A stretch of 64,000 bases of DNA from contig NZ_CP060506.1 of the NCBI RefSeq assembly GCF_015240065.1, positions 310,001 to 374,000 on the forward strand. The letters are read 5' to 3'. Source of the stretch: Nanchangia anserum (GTDB lineage Bacteria; Actinomycetota; Actinomycetes; Actinomycetales; Actinomycetaceae). Both the position numbers and the translations under genes were made by a program. The notes under the pieces were generated by a model. The model was not told the origin of the DNA. It made no database searches and worked only from the letters and a program-made list of their open reading frames with translations. Below, piece by piece: positions 52,262 through 60,713 of this stretch. Numbering within the stretch: the stretch's first letter is position 1; each line of letters begins with the position of its first letter.

Positions 52262-53481
52262 GCCACGCCCAGCACCGTCAGCACGATGAGGCCGGCGTTG
52301 AGGACGACGACGATGACGCAGATGAGCGCCATGATGGCGGCGACGATCCGCGAATTGCGCCACGTCCCCATGATGTCTGTGCGTCGGGTGTAGCGGGCAA
52401 GGGGGATGATCGCGAAGGGGATGCCGAACGACAGCGCCACCTGACTGACGACGAGTGCCCACGACGGATTCGGGTACGCCCACAACACGATGATCGCCGG
52501 AACGAGCGTGATGAGGCGGCGCACGAGGAGCGGAATGCGCACGTGCAGTAGCCCCTTCATGATCTCTGATCCCGCGTAGGCGCCGACCGACGTCGAGGCC
52601 AATCCCGAGGCGAGCAGACCGATCGCGAAAATCGCCCCGACGATCGGGCCGAGTGCGCCGGTAATCGCCGCGTGGGCGCCCTCGATCGTGTCGGTGCCCG
52701 CGACGCCGCCCAGCGTCGACGCGGCGAGGAGGAGCAGGCCGATATTGACCGCACCCGCGACGATGAGCGCCCACACGACGTCGTGGCGGGTCGCGCGAAG
52801 GAGAAAGTCGACGTTGCGCTCGGGCGCGCGGAAGCGATCGTTGACCAGCGATGAATGCAGATAGATGGCGTGCGGCATGACGGTGGCACCGAGCATGGAG
52901 GCCGCCAAGAGGACCGAGGTCGTATCGGCGAAGCGCGGGACCAGTCCACCGAGAACGCCGGCGGGCGAGGGCGGAGACAGGAACAATCCGCACAGGAAGC
53001 CGACGGTGATGGTGACGAGAAGGACGCCGACGATCGCCTCGAATTGGCGTTGCCGGTGGGCGTTTTGCAGCGTGAGCAGGAGCATCGACGCCGCGCCGAC
53101 GACGATGCCGCCGACGGGTAACGGCAGGGCGAACAGGAGATGGAGGGCGATCGCGCCACCGATGACCTCGGCGAGGTCGGTCGCCGCGGCGACGAGCTCG
53201 GCCTGGACCCAAAAGGCCAGGCGTCCGGGACGGGAGAGACGATCGCCCAGCAGCGCCGGCAGTGATTGGCCGGTGACGAGACCGAGTTTCGCCGAACAGT
53301 ATTGGATGAGGACGGCCATCGCGTTAGCGAGGACGAGGACCCATACCAGCAGGTAGCCGTACGTCGACCCCGCCGAGATGTTTGCCGCGACGTTGCCGGG
53401 ATCGACGTAGGCGACCGCCGCAACAAAAGCCGGACCGAGCGAGGCCGCGAGGTGGTGACGCGACGTGGGAGTGCCTGTCAT
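52258..53481 (-). CDS. mntH: NRAMP-family divalent metal transporter
   Basis: Proton-coupled importer of Mn2+ (and Fe2+) in the cytoplasmic membrane. The 407-residue product has about eleven membrane helices, with the metal-binding motif AYVDPGNVAANIS in TM1 and MPHAIYLHSSL in TM6. The ATG at 53481 (MTGTPTSRHH) begins the conserved region. Upstream, the 5' region contains TTTACGGGTAACCGAAA, an imperfect inverted repeat around CGG/CCG that might bind a metal regulator. The start is 144 bases from the divergent NlpC/P60 gene, with a poly-G tract in between. Confidence 0.94.
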   Translation of the reverse strand: MTGTPTSRHHLAASLGPAFVAAVAYVDPGNVAANISAGSTYGYLLVWVLVLANAMAVLIQYCSAKLGLVTGQSLPALLGDRLSRPGRLAFWVQAELVAAATDLAEVIGGAIALHLLFALPLPVGGIVVGAASMLLLTLQNAHRQRQFEAIVGVLLVTITVGFLCGLFLSPPSPAGVLGGLVPRFADTTSVLLAASMLGATVMPHAIYLHSSLVNDRFRAPERNVDFLLRATRHDVVWALIVAGAVNIGLLLLAASTLGGVAGTDTIEGAHAAITGALGPIVGAIFAIGLLASGLASTSVGAYAGSEIMKGLLHVRIPLLVRRLITLVPAIIVLWAYPNPSWALVVSQVALSFGIPFAIIPLARYTRRTDIMGTWRNSRIVAAIMALICVIVVVLNAGLIVLTVLGVA

Positions 53482-53543
53482 GGCACCGATCCTAGCGAAG
53501 TTTCGGTTACCCGTAAAAATAAGATGTGCATGTCCGAAATCGC

Positions 53544-53556
53544 GGGGGGGGGGGGG
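53544..53556 (+). repeat. Poly-G tract (13 G)
   Basis: Thirteen consecutive G in the divergent mntH / NlpC-P60 intergenic region, one base upstream of the -35-like hexamer of the latter. The position would let length changes alter promoter activity. Confidence 0.92.
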
Positions 53557-53557
53557 C

Positions 53558-53585
53558 TTGTTTGGGGTCGGGAAACCGCTATTCT
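53558..53585 (+). promoter_or_regulatory. Candidate promoter of the FG-GAP/NlpC-P60 gene
   Basis: TTGTTT (53558-53563) and TATTCT (53580-53585) with a 16-base spacer, 41 bases before the ATG. Each hexamer matches four of six consensus bases. The poly-G tract abuts its upstream edge and a palindrome its downstream edge. Confidence 0.6.
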
Positions 53586-53603
53586 GAGAACACTCTGTTC
53601 TCA
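53585..53603. promoter_or_regulatory. Palindrome at the transcription start of the NlpC-P60 gene
   Basis: TGAGAACA, CTC, TGTTCTCA: perfect 8-bp arms with a 3-base centre, starting at the last base of the -10 box. It could be an operator or a short hairpin at the RNA 5' end. The GAAC-N5-GTTC core differs from the GAAC-N4-GTTC of LexA boxes. Confidence 0.55.
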
Positions 53604-53625
53604 TCCTCATCTGTGGAGATCCCCC

Positions 53626-55446
53626 ATGAGCCTACGTATGAGCCGTGGCGTGCTGAGTGCGGTGGCCGCCCTGTCGCTGGTCGCGACTGTCGGACCGCTG
53701 GCACACGCCGAGGACGCGACGACGCAGCCCCCGTCGGCACCGACGACACAGCCCGCACCCGAACCGACGACATCGCCCGGGTCCGCCGTACCGGCCGAGT
53801 CCGCGACCCCGTCGGAGACCGCGCCCGCAGAGGAAACGGGAGAGACGGCCGCGCCCTCTGAGCCTTCGGAGGCGCCGGCGAGCGCCGATGCGTCCGCCCC
53901 GGTGAGCGTGCCCTTTACCGAGGGACTGGCGCTGTCGGTGGTTCCGCGCTCGGGGCCGTTCAGCACGGCGAAGCACCCGACGCTCTCGTTCGGCGCGCGG
54001 ACAAAGGTGGGATGGGCGTGGCCCCAGACCGGTGTCATGATGCCCGGCGACTTCACCGGCGACAGGCGTTCCGACATTCTGCTGTTCTTCGTTGAGGACG
54101 GCTCGGTGAAGATTCGCCTCTACCAGGGCACCGGCAGTGGCGGGGTCACCACCGTCGGCGTCATCGGGCAGGGCTGGAACGAGTTCGACTACGTCAGCGC
54201 CGCCGACGTCACCGGTGACGGGCGCGCCGACCTGATCGGGCGAAAGAAGAACGGCGAACTGTGGCTGTACCCGTCCGGCGGGATGCGGTTCGTCGATGGT
54301 CAGCGCATCGGTTGGGGCTGGCAGGGGATGCGTTCCCTCACCGCCGTTCCCGCGCCGAGCTGGGGCATGCCCTCGGTGATGGCGACGGATCAGGCGGGAC
54401 GCCTCTACCGCTACCCATTTACCAACCGTTCGGGCCGATTCGGCGACCCGATCACCTACGGATTGGGGTGGACGAACGTCTCGCGGATCATGCCGGCCGG
54501 TGACGTCGACGCCAACGGTCAGCCGGACTTCTACACCACCGACTCCGCCGGGGACTTTTATCTGTATCAGGCCAGCAACAACGGCCGGGCCTACACGTCG
54601 TATCGCATGGGCAACGGCTGGTCGATCATGCCGCAAATCATGGCCGTGCCCAACACGCTGGGAGCCGGCGTCTACGGGATTGACACCGCCGGCGACCTGT
54701 ACTGGTATCCCATCAACACCCGCGCCGTTGCCAAGCCGTCGCCGTGGCTCACGCCCGTGACGAGCATTCGCAAGCCCGGCTGGACCGTGACGCCTCAACT
54801 GGGGTGGAACGGGACGAAGGTTCGCGTCGTCCGCCTCGCGCTGGGCCAGGGTGCCCCGCTGGATGCGTCGATGACCTTCACGTCGTCGACACGCAGCGCC
54901 GTCGTGCGTTTCCAACAGCGCGCCGGTCTGGGTGGGTCCGGCGTCGTCGATCGCACGACGTGGGGTCGGATGACCGGGCGTGACTGGTGGATGGATAACT
55001 GGCAGGCGCAGCCGCGCGTGGGAGTGAATGCCTCGCGCGCCGAACGCGTCGAAGCGATGATCGCATTTGCCAATTTGGCAAAGGGCGCCCCCTACACGTG
55101 GGGCGGCGCAGGGCCGTGGAACGATGGCTTCGACTGCTCGGGACTGGCGCTTCAGGCGATCTATTCGGCCGGGTACGATCCCCAGCCCATCAACGTCGTC
55201 TCGCACGCCGGTCCGACGTATCGCACATCGAAGGAGCTCTACGCTCACCCGAAGCTCGAGCGGGTGCCGTTCTCACAGCGCCAGCGCGGCGACCTCGTGT
55301 TCTGGCAGGGGTCCGGCGGCATCTACCACGTCGCGATCTATCTGGGGAACAACCAGATCATCGAGGCCAACTACGGCTATGTTCGCCAGCGCGCGCTTTA
55401 CAACTGGGGCCAGATTGCGCCCTACGTCAAGCGTGTCGCGCACTAG
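53626..55446 (+). CDS. Secreted FG-GAP repeat protein with NlpC/P60 peptidase domain
   Basis: Predicted secreted cell-wall hydrolase of 606 residues. A signal peptide (ALSLVATVGPLAHAED) is followed by a Thr/Pro/Glu-rich linker, then four to five VCBS/FG-GAP-like repeats (GDFTGDRRSDILLFF; ADVTGDGRADLIG; GDVDANGQPDFYTTD; IDTAGDLYWYPI), each with a G-x-GW turn, that probably form a beta-propeller with Ca2+-like D-x-[DN]-G-D loops. A peptidoglycan-binding-like segment (SAVVRFQQRAGLGGSGVVDR) precedes the C-terminal NlpC/P60 domain, with catalytic Cys in DGFDCSGLAL and His in IYHVAIYLGN. The ATG at 53626 is set by the signal peptide. The gene has its own candidate promoter beside a poly-G tract. 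Confidence 0.88.
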   Translation: MSLRMSRGVLSAVAALSLVATVGPLAHAEDATTQPPSAPTTQPAPEPTTSPGSAVPAESATPSETAPAEETGETAAPSEPSEAPASADASAPVSVPFTEGLALSVVPRSGPFSTAKHPTLSFGARTKVGWAWPQTGVMMPGDFTGDRRSDILLFFVEDGSVKIRLYQGTGSGGVTTVGVIGQGWNEFDYVSAADVTGDGRADLIGRKKNGELWLYPSGGMRFVDGQRIGWGWQGMRSLTAVPAPSWGMPSVMATDQAGRLYRYPFTNRSGRFGDPITYGLGWTNVSRIMPAGDVDANGQPDFYTTDSAGDFYLYQASNNGRAYTSYRMGNGWSIMPQIMAVPNTLGAGVYGIDTAGDLYWYPINTRAVAKPSPWLTPVTSIRKPGWTVTPQLGWNGTKVRVVRLALGQGAPLDASMTFTSSTRSAVVRFQQRAGLGGSGVVDRTTWGRMTGRDWWMDNWQAQPRVGVNASRAERVEAMIAFANLAKGAPYTWGGAGPWNDGFDCSGLALQAIYSAGYDPQPINVVSHAGPTYRTSKELYAHPKLERVPFSQRQRGDLVFWQGSGGIYHVAIYLGNNQIIEANYGYVRQRALYNWGQIAPYVKRVAH

Positions 55447-55455
55447 GGTTCGGGC

Positions 55456-56070
55456 ATGAATCGCAAACGCATGCTCATCGCCGCCGTGGCCGTCGTTGCC
55501 GCGGCGGCGATCGCCGTCACCGTCTGGTTGGTCCTCAGCCGCGATCCCCGGGCGGGCGTCCACGAAAAGGCGTCGGGACCTGTGGTCACCTCAACCGTCG
55601 GACCGAATGCGTCAATGCCGGCGATGAAGGCGGGATCGGAGGGGTGCGCGGCGATGGACGGGGTGCTTTCTCATCTGTTGGCGTCGACCCCCGAGGGTCG
55701 CGCGTTCACCGAGAAAGCCTCGACGCGGCTTGCGGCGACCGGTGGTTCCGTTGATGACGACTCGTCGGCAACGCAGTGGATTGCGTTCCTGCGCGTCCTC
55801 GCTGCTCACCGCGCGGAGCTGGCGGACGCGGCCGGGCACGAGGAAACGGCGCGGGGAGTCCTCGGTGACCTCGACACGGTCGTTGACGTGCAGCCGAAGC
55901 TGCTCGATGGGACCATCGCCGAGTTTGACGATCCGGAGGAGGCCATGCGCCGAATCCAAGCGGGCGAGGACGTCGAGGAGCGCCAGGAGTATCGCGACGC
56001 GTCCAAGCGGGTCTCGGACGCGCTCGATCGGCTGTCGTGGTGCATGCCGACGTGGCCGGTTGTCTTCTAA
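55456..56070 (+). CDS. Membrane-anchored protein of unknown function
   Basis: A 204-residue protein with one N-terminal membrane segment (LIAAVAVVAAAAIAVTVWLVLS) and an outer helical domain. Two cysteines (EGCAAMD and SWCMPTW) could form a disulfide. I recognise no family. It lies 9 bases after the NlpC/P60 stop on the same strand and is probably co-transcribed, so a role in the same wall process is possible. Codon use looks like that of its neighbours. Confidence 0.65.
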   Translation: MNRKRMLIAAVAVVAAAAIAVTVWLVLSRDPRAGVHEKASGPVVTSTVGPNASMPAMKAGSEGCAAMDGVLSHLLASTPEGRAFTEKASTRLAATGGSVDDDSSATQWIAFLRVLAAHRAELADAAGHEETARGVLGDLDTVVDVQPKLLDGTIAEFDDPEEAMRRIQAGEDVEERQEYRDASKRVSDALDRLSWCMPTWPVVF

Positions 56071-56082
56071 AGCGCGGCGGGG

Positions 56083-57273
56083 CTAGCGGCTCGGTGAGTG
56101 CGCGACAATCGCCTGCTCATACATGCAGCCCTGCCGTTCGGCGAACGCCGCGGGACTAAAGCGCGTGCGCGCGTACTCGCGCAGGGCGGCCGGCGCGAGA
56201 TCGCCACTCCGGCGGCGGCGGTAGACGTCTTCCATGGTGGTCACGAGTGCCGCGTGGTCATCAACGGGGACGAGGCCGCCGGTCGCGCGAGAAGCGTAGG
56301 AGCGTCCCGCGGTGGTCGCGGAGGCAACGATCGGTGTGCCCGACGCCAGGGCTTCGCCAAGGACGGTGCCTCCGGCCTCGACGCGTGAGTAGAGGACGAA
56401 GCAGTCGGCGTGGCTCATAGCCTCGGCGATCGCCGCGCGATCAGCTGGCGGTTCGATGCTGACCCGCTCGCTGATGCCCAGCCTCTGCGCGAGCTCGGTG
56501 AGCAAGCGGGCAACCTCTCCGCTGGCGCCAATGATTCGGCATCGGATATCGGCGTGGGTCTCGGCCAGCGCGGCGCAGGCCTTGACGACCGTGTCGGCGC
56601 GCTTGTTGTCGTCAACGAGAGAGACATGGAGGAACGTGAAGGTCTCGCCAGGTTTGCGCAGCGCGGTGTCAAAGAAATACTCGGCCACGGGCAGCGGCAC
56701 GGTCGTGAACGGCGCGTCGTAGTACGTGGCCAGCGCCGCGGAGAACTCTGACGCCACGCCGATGCGGAAGGCGGCCTCTCCGACGTAATCTCGCAGCCGG
56801 CACGTGCGGGGATGGTTGGGCGGAAGCTCCAGGGACGACGGGCGGTGCTCGGTGAACCCGTAGGGCACGCCCCAGGCGTGGGCGAGTTCGCGCGCGACGA
56901 GGAGCCCCGGAAGCGCCGAGTGGGCGTGGATCACCTCGGGCGGGCGGTGGCCGCGCCAGCGGCGGATGATCGCCTGCGCGCGCTCTTTGGCGACAGCGCT
57001 ATCGCCCATCTGCGCGCGGGGCGGAGGAATGGGAACCCCGAGTCGCACGATGCGGGGATCGTCGCGGTCTTGATGCATCGTGAGGGCATGCCGCGGCCCC
57101 TGACGGCGCAGCGTGGCAGCCGAGAGCGGCGATGTCGCGGCAACGGCGACGCGGTGCCCGGCTCGGCGCAGATGCTCGACCTGCTCGGCGAAAAACGACC
57201 CGTTGAGGGGAGCTTCCGGTGTCGGGTACCACGAGGGCACCCACAGGATTCGCCGTGGCACGGTAGCGCTCAT
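56083..57273 (-). CDS. Glycosyltransferase family 4
   Basis: A 396-residue GT-B glycosyltransferase, cytoplasmic or membrane-associated. It has the GT4 start ILWVPSWYPTPEAPLNGSFF, the acceptor-side HAHSALPGLLVA, and the donor-binding region FVLYSRVEAGGTVLGEALAS with the E-x7-E motif (EAGGTVLGE). Donor and acceptor are unknown. It opens the polysaccharide locus and is divergent from the aminotransferase. Confidence 0.85.
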   Translation of the reverse strand: MSATVPRRILWVPSWYPTPEAPLNGSFFAEQVEHLRRAGHRVAVAATSPLSAATLRRQGPRHALTMHQDRDDPRIVRLGVPIPPPRAQMGDSAVAKERAQAIIRRWRGHRPPEVIHAHSALPGLLVARELAHAWGVPYGFTEHRPSSLELPPNHPRTCRLRDYVGEAAFRIGVASEFSAALATYYDAPFTTVPLPVAEYFFDTALRKPGETFTFLHVSLVDDNKRADTVVKACAALAETHADIRCRIIGASGEVARLLTELAQRLGISERVSIEPPADRAAIAEAMSHADCFVLYSRVEAGGTVLGEALASGTPIVASATTAGRSYASRATGGLVPVDDHAALVTTMEDVYRRRRSGDLAPAALREYARTRFSPAAFAERQGCMYEQAIVAHSPSR

Positions 57274-57395
57274 GGGCGTCAGTCTAGTCAGCCGTGCCGC
57301 AACTGCGGTGCAGGGAGGCGCCAGATGCCACTGGGGGAGGCGGACTCCGTGGCATACTGGAGCGCGGATGGTCTACCGCGAGGAGGAAACCGACA

Positions 57396-58496
57396 GTGAG
57401 CACCGAATTTATTCCCGCAGCACACCCCATCATCGGCGAGGACGAGGTCGACGCCGTTTCGCGGGTCATTCGCTCGGGGATGGTGGCCCAGGGACCCGAA
57501 ACCGCAGCATTCGAGCAGGAATTCAGCGAGCAGATGGTGGGGGGAGCGCACTGCGTCGCCGTGAATTCCGGTACCTCGGCCCTGCACACCGGATTGCTCG
57601 CCGCCGGGGTCGGGCCGGGTGACGAGGTCATCGTCCCATCGTTCACCTTCGCTGCCACGGGTAACTCCGTCGCCCTGACAGGCGCGACGCCGGTGTTCGC
57701 CGACATCGAGGACGACTATTTCTGCCTCGATCCGGCCAGCGTGGAGGCGGCCATCACCGACAAGACCGTCGGCATCATGCCGGTTCACCTCTACGGGCAC
57801 CCGGCGAACATGGATGCCCTGGGGAAGATCGCCGAAAAGCACGGCCTCAAGCTGTTCGAGGACGCCGCCCAGGCCCACGGTGCCACGTGGGGCGGCCGGC
57901 CGGTCGGCACCTTCGGGGCCTTCGGTGCTTTCTCGTTCTACCCGACGAAGAACATGACCGCCGGTGAGGGCGGCATGATCACCACCGGTGATGGTGAGCT
58001 GGCTCGCCTCGCAGCCATGATCCGCAACCAGGGCATGGAAAAGCGCTACGCCAACGAGGTCGTTGGCCTCAATAACCGCATGACCGACATCAACGCGGCG
58101 ATCGGCCGCGTCCAGCTGGCAAAGGTCGGGGAGTGGACCCGCCAGCGCCAGGAAAACGCCGCGTTTTTGACCGAGAACCTCGAGGGCGTCGTCGCGCCGA
58201 AGGTCGCCCCGGAGGCCACGCACGTCTACCACCAGTACACCATTCGCGTTAGCGCCGATCGCGACGGCTTCGTCGCCGCGCTGAAGGACGAGCACGGCAT
58301 CGGTTCGGGCGTGTACTACCCGATTCCGAACCACCGCCTGCCCTCGCTCGCGCCCTACGCCCCGGGCCTCGAGTTGCCCCACACCGAGAAGGCCGCGGCC
58401 GAGGTCATCTCGCTGCCGGTCTACCCGTCCCTGACGCGCGAACAGCTCGAGCGCATCGTCACCGCGGTGAACGCCGTCGCGAAGGCGGGTGCGTAA
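57396..58496 (+). CDS. DegT/DnrJ/EryC1-family aminotransferase (WbpE-like)
   Basis: PLP-dependent sugar aminotransferase, 366 residues, probably adding the 3-amino group to a UDP-3-keto sugar. Motifs: AHPIIGEDEVDAVSRVIRSG, NSGTSALHTGLLAAGVGPGD, the PLP aspartate in FEDAAQAHGA, and the Schiff-base lysine in FYPTKNMTAGEGG (near residue 185). Start is GTG 57396 after GAGGAGG. It is followed directly, with no gap, by a Gfo/Idh/MocA dehydrogenase that would supply the keto substrate, as WbpB does for WbpE in Pseudomonas. Confidence 0.88.
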   Translation: MSTEFIPAAHPIIGEDEVDAVSRVIRSGMVAQGPETAAFEQEFSEQMVGGAHCVAVNSGTSALHTGLLAAGVGPGDEVIVPSFTFAATGNSVALTGATPVFADIEDDYFCLDPASVEAAITDKTVGIMPVHLYGHPANMDALGKIAEKHGLKLFEDAAQAHGATWGGRPVGTFGAFGAFSFYPTKNMTAGEGGMITTGDGELARLAAMIRNQGMEKRYANEVVGLNNRMTDINAAIGRVQLAKVGEWTRQRQENAAFLTENLEGVVAPKVAPEATHVYHQYTIRVSADRDGFVAALKDEHGIGSGVYYPIPNHRLPSLAPYAPGLELPHTEKAAAEVISLPVYPSLTREQLERIVTAVNAVAKAGA

Positions 58497-59486
58497 ATGG
58501 CAGCCACGCTTCGTTACGGCGTCATCGGCATCGGGTCGATGGGTCGCCACCACGTCCGCAATATCCGCGAGACGCCGGGCATCGACCTCGTCGCCGTCGC
58601 AGATCCGGGCGGCGATCGCTTCGATGTCGCCGGTGACCTTGAGGTCCTGTCCGACGTCGAGACGCTCATCGACGCCGGCATCGACGCGGCCGTCGTGGCC
58701 GTGCCGACGGTGTACCACGAACGCACGGCACTGGCGCTGGCGGAAGCTGGGGTCCACTGCCTCGTCGAGAAGCCGCTCGCCGGCGACGTCGAATCCGGGC
58801 AGCGGATCGTTGATGCGTTCGACCGGGCCGGTCTCATCGGCGCGGTGGGATACGTCGAGCGGTGCAATCCTGCGCTACTTGACATGCGCCGGCGCATCGC
58901 CGATGGCCAGCTGGGCCAGGTCTATCAGATCGTCACGCGTCGCCAGTCCCCGTTCCCCGCGCGCATCTCGGACGTCGGCGTCGTCAAGGATCTGGCTACC
59001 CATGACGTCGACCTGACGGCCTGGGTTGCCGGTTCGTCCTATGCGCGCGTCAGCGCCGAGACCGCCTACCGGTCCGGCCGCGACAACGAGGACATGGTGT
59101 CGGTGACGGCGACGCTCGCCGACGGCCAGCTCGTGTCGAACCTCGTCAACTGGCTGACGCCGTTCAAGGAACGCACGACCATCGTCACCGGCGAAAAGGG
59201 TGCCCTGGTCGCCGACACCCTCATGGGAGACCTGACGTTCTACCGCAACGGTTCGATTCCCGTGGAGTGGTCGACGGTCGCGAACTTCCGCGGCGTCTCC
59301 GAGGGGGAGGTCACCCGGTACGAACTGGCCAAGCGCGAGCCGCTGCGCGTCGAGCACGAGCAGTTCCGCGACGCCATCCTCGGCACGCGCAGCGAGCACG
59401 TGTCTATGCGCGAGGGCCTGGAAGCCCTGCGCGTCGTCGAGGCCATCTTGTCCTCGGCCTCGACCGGCACGACGGTGAATCTGTAG
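58497..59486 (+). CDS. Gfo/Idh/MocA-family oxidoreductase (WbpB-like)
   Basis: A 329-residue NAD(P)-dependent sugar dehydrogenase. It has the Rossmann motif GVIGIGSMGRHHVRNI, the conserved lysine in VEKPLAGD, and GYVERCNPALLDMR. With the aminotransferase just upstream and the hexapeptide acetyltransferase downstream, a 3-dehydrogenase acting on UDP-GlcNAcA or a related UDP sugar is the best guess. The ATG abuts the previous stop, so translation is coupled. A perfect hairpin follows. Confidence 0.86.
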   Translation: MAATLRYGVIGIGSMGRHHVRNIRETPGIDLVAVADPGGDRFDVAGDLEVLSDVETLIDAGIDAAVVAVPTVYHERTALALAEAGVHCLVEKPLAGDVESGQRIVDAFDRAGLIGAVGYVERCNPALLDMRRRIADGQLGQVYQIVTRRQSPFPARISDVGVVKDLATHDVDLTAWVAGSSYARVSAETAYRSGRDNEDMVSVTATLADGQLVSNLVNWLTPFKERTTIVTGEKGALVADTLMGDLTFYRNGSIPVEWSTVANFRGVSEGEVTRYELAKREPLRVEHEQFRDAILGTRSEHVSMREGLEALRVVEAILSSASTGTTVNL

Positions 59487-59499
59487 CGTACGACAGCAC

Positions 59500-59535
59500 T
59501 TCGGGGCGGCCTCCCACGTGGGAGGCCGCCCCGAA
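59500..59535. terminator. Perfect 36-base palindrome between convergent genes
   Basis: Two 18-base halves are exact reverse complements, with CACGTG at the centre. It lies between the ends of the oxidoreductase (+) and DUF2304 (-) genes. No U-tract. Confidence 0.8.
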
Positions 59536-59586
59536 CCGTATCGTCATCGCCCGACGGGTCTCGTCGGATTGAGGGCGTCGCCCGTC

Positions 59587-59940
59587 TCAGCGGCTCTCGT
59601 CGGTGGCGTTGTCCGGCACGCGTGCGGCGGCCAGCGCGACCTCGCGGGCCAGCGACGTGATCTTGCGGTCGAGCACCGAGCGACGCTTCGACGCCGTCAC
59701 CAACGAGGCGAGGAACGCGACGAGCAGCAGGTAAAGGACGAGGTCGGTCCCGCGACCGACGCCGATGACGTGCGCGGCGCGCGAGACGAGCTCCGGCCAG
59801 ATCACCGAGATCGCGGCGAACACGGCGAAGAGGGCGACGCCAAGGCGGCGCACGGCCGTGTTGCGGTCGGAGACCCGCGACTTCATCAGCCCGTAGGAGG
59901 CGAGCAGAATCGCGATGATCAGAATAGCTTTGATGACCAC
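59587..59940 (-). CDS. DUF2304 membrane protein
   Basis: A 117-residue protein with three membrane helices (AILIIAILLASYGLM; RLGVALFAVFAAISVIW; DLVLYLLLVAFLASLVTA) and a charged C terminus. DUF2304 proteins are commonly encoded beside GT2 glycosyltransferases and probably help them act on lipid-linked sugars; here the gene lies 9 bases after such a GT2 gene. Confidence 0.85.
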   Translation of the reverse strand: MVIKAILIIAILLASYGLMKSRVSDRNTAVRRLGVALFAVFAAISVIWPELVSRAAHVIGVGRGTDLVLYLLLVAFLASLVTASKRRSVLDRKITSLAREVALAAARVPDNATDESR

Positions 59941-59949
59941 GGATGGCTC

Positions 59950-60630
59950 CTAGTCGATGATGAGATCGGTGAGGATGTTGACCGAATTCAACAGGCTTTG
60001 GCCCTTCGCCCGCGAGTAATCGGTGTAGGTGATGTGCACGGGATGCTCCGCCCACGGCAGCTCTGTCTTTGCCAGTTGGACGACGATCTCGGAGGCGTGA
60101 GCCATGCGGTTGTGGTTGAGCCGGATCTGCCCGACGGCGCGGCGCGACAACACGCGCAGACCGTTGTGAGCGTCGGTGAGCTTCACTCCGGTGCGCATCG
60201 CGGTCACGCGCGCGGCCGTCTTGAGCACGATGCGCTTGGCCAGGCCGGTTTCCGCACGGCCCTGCAAGAAACGCGAACCGTAGACGATGTCGAGGTTTTC
60301 CCGCGCCCCGCGTTCGACCATGGCGCGGGCATCGTCGACGCTGTGCTGGCCGTCGGCATCGAACGTGACGACCCACTGCTTGGTCGTCGCACGCATGACG
60401 TAATCAAATCCCGTCTGCAGAGAGGCGCCCTGCCCAAGGTTGATGGGATGGGGTATGACCGTGGCGCCGGCCGCGAAGGCTCGCTCGGCCGAATCATCCG
60501 TCGAGCCGTCGTCGATACATACGACCGTGGGAAATACCTGGCGCACGGACGCGATGACGTCGGCGATGACCTGTGCTTCGTTGTACAGCGGGATGACGAC
60601 GCAGGTGTCGGTGCAGGCGGCATGGGGCAT
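59950..60630 (-). CDS. Glycosyltransferase family 2 (polyprenyl-phosphate sugar transferase-like)
   Basis: A 226-residue GT-A glycosyltransferase. It starts CVVIPLYNEAQVIADVIASV, has the DDGSTDDS nucleotide-binding motif, the metal-binding FDADGQH (DxD), and the DPM1-like KLTDAHNGLRVLSR. There is no membrane domain, so DUF2304 may provide it. The ATG at 60630 begins the conserved domain; the upstream frame to 60822 has none. It probably transfers a sugar to undecaprenyl phosphate. Confidence 0.86.
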   Translation of the reverse strand: MPHAACTDTCVVIPLYNEAQVIADVIASVRQVFPTVVCIDDGSTDDSAERAFAAGATVIPHPINLGQGASLQTGFDYVMRATTKQWVVTFDADGQHSVDDARAMVERGARENLDIVYGSRFLQGRAETGLAKRIVLKTAARVTAMRTGVKLTDAHNGLRVLSRRAVGQIRLNHNRMAHASEIVVQLAKTELPWAEHPVHITYTDYSRAKGQSLLNSVNILTDLIID

Positions 60631-60713
60631 GCCCCCATTATGGCAGGTAGGGGCGTGGGTGCGTATCTGCCGTAGGATGAGGGCGCAAACAGCGGTGCGA
60701 GTGAGGAGCAAGC

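Noticed and set aside
53482-53520. MntR/DtxR operator in front of mntH
   Set aside because: TTTACGGGTAACCGAAA is only partly symmetric and matches no operator consensus I can state with confidence.
53585-53603. LexA/SOS box upstream of the NlpC/P60 gene
   Set aside because: The GAAC and GTTC half-sites are five bases apart rather than four.
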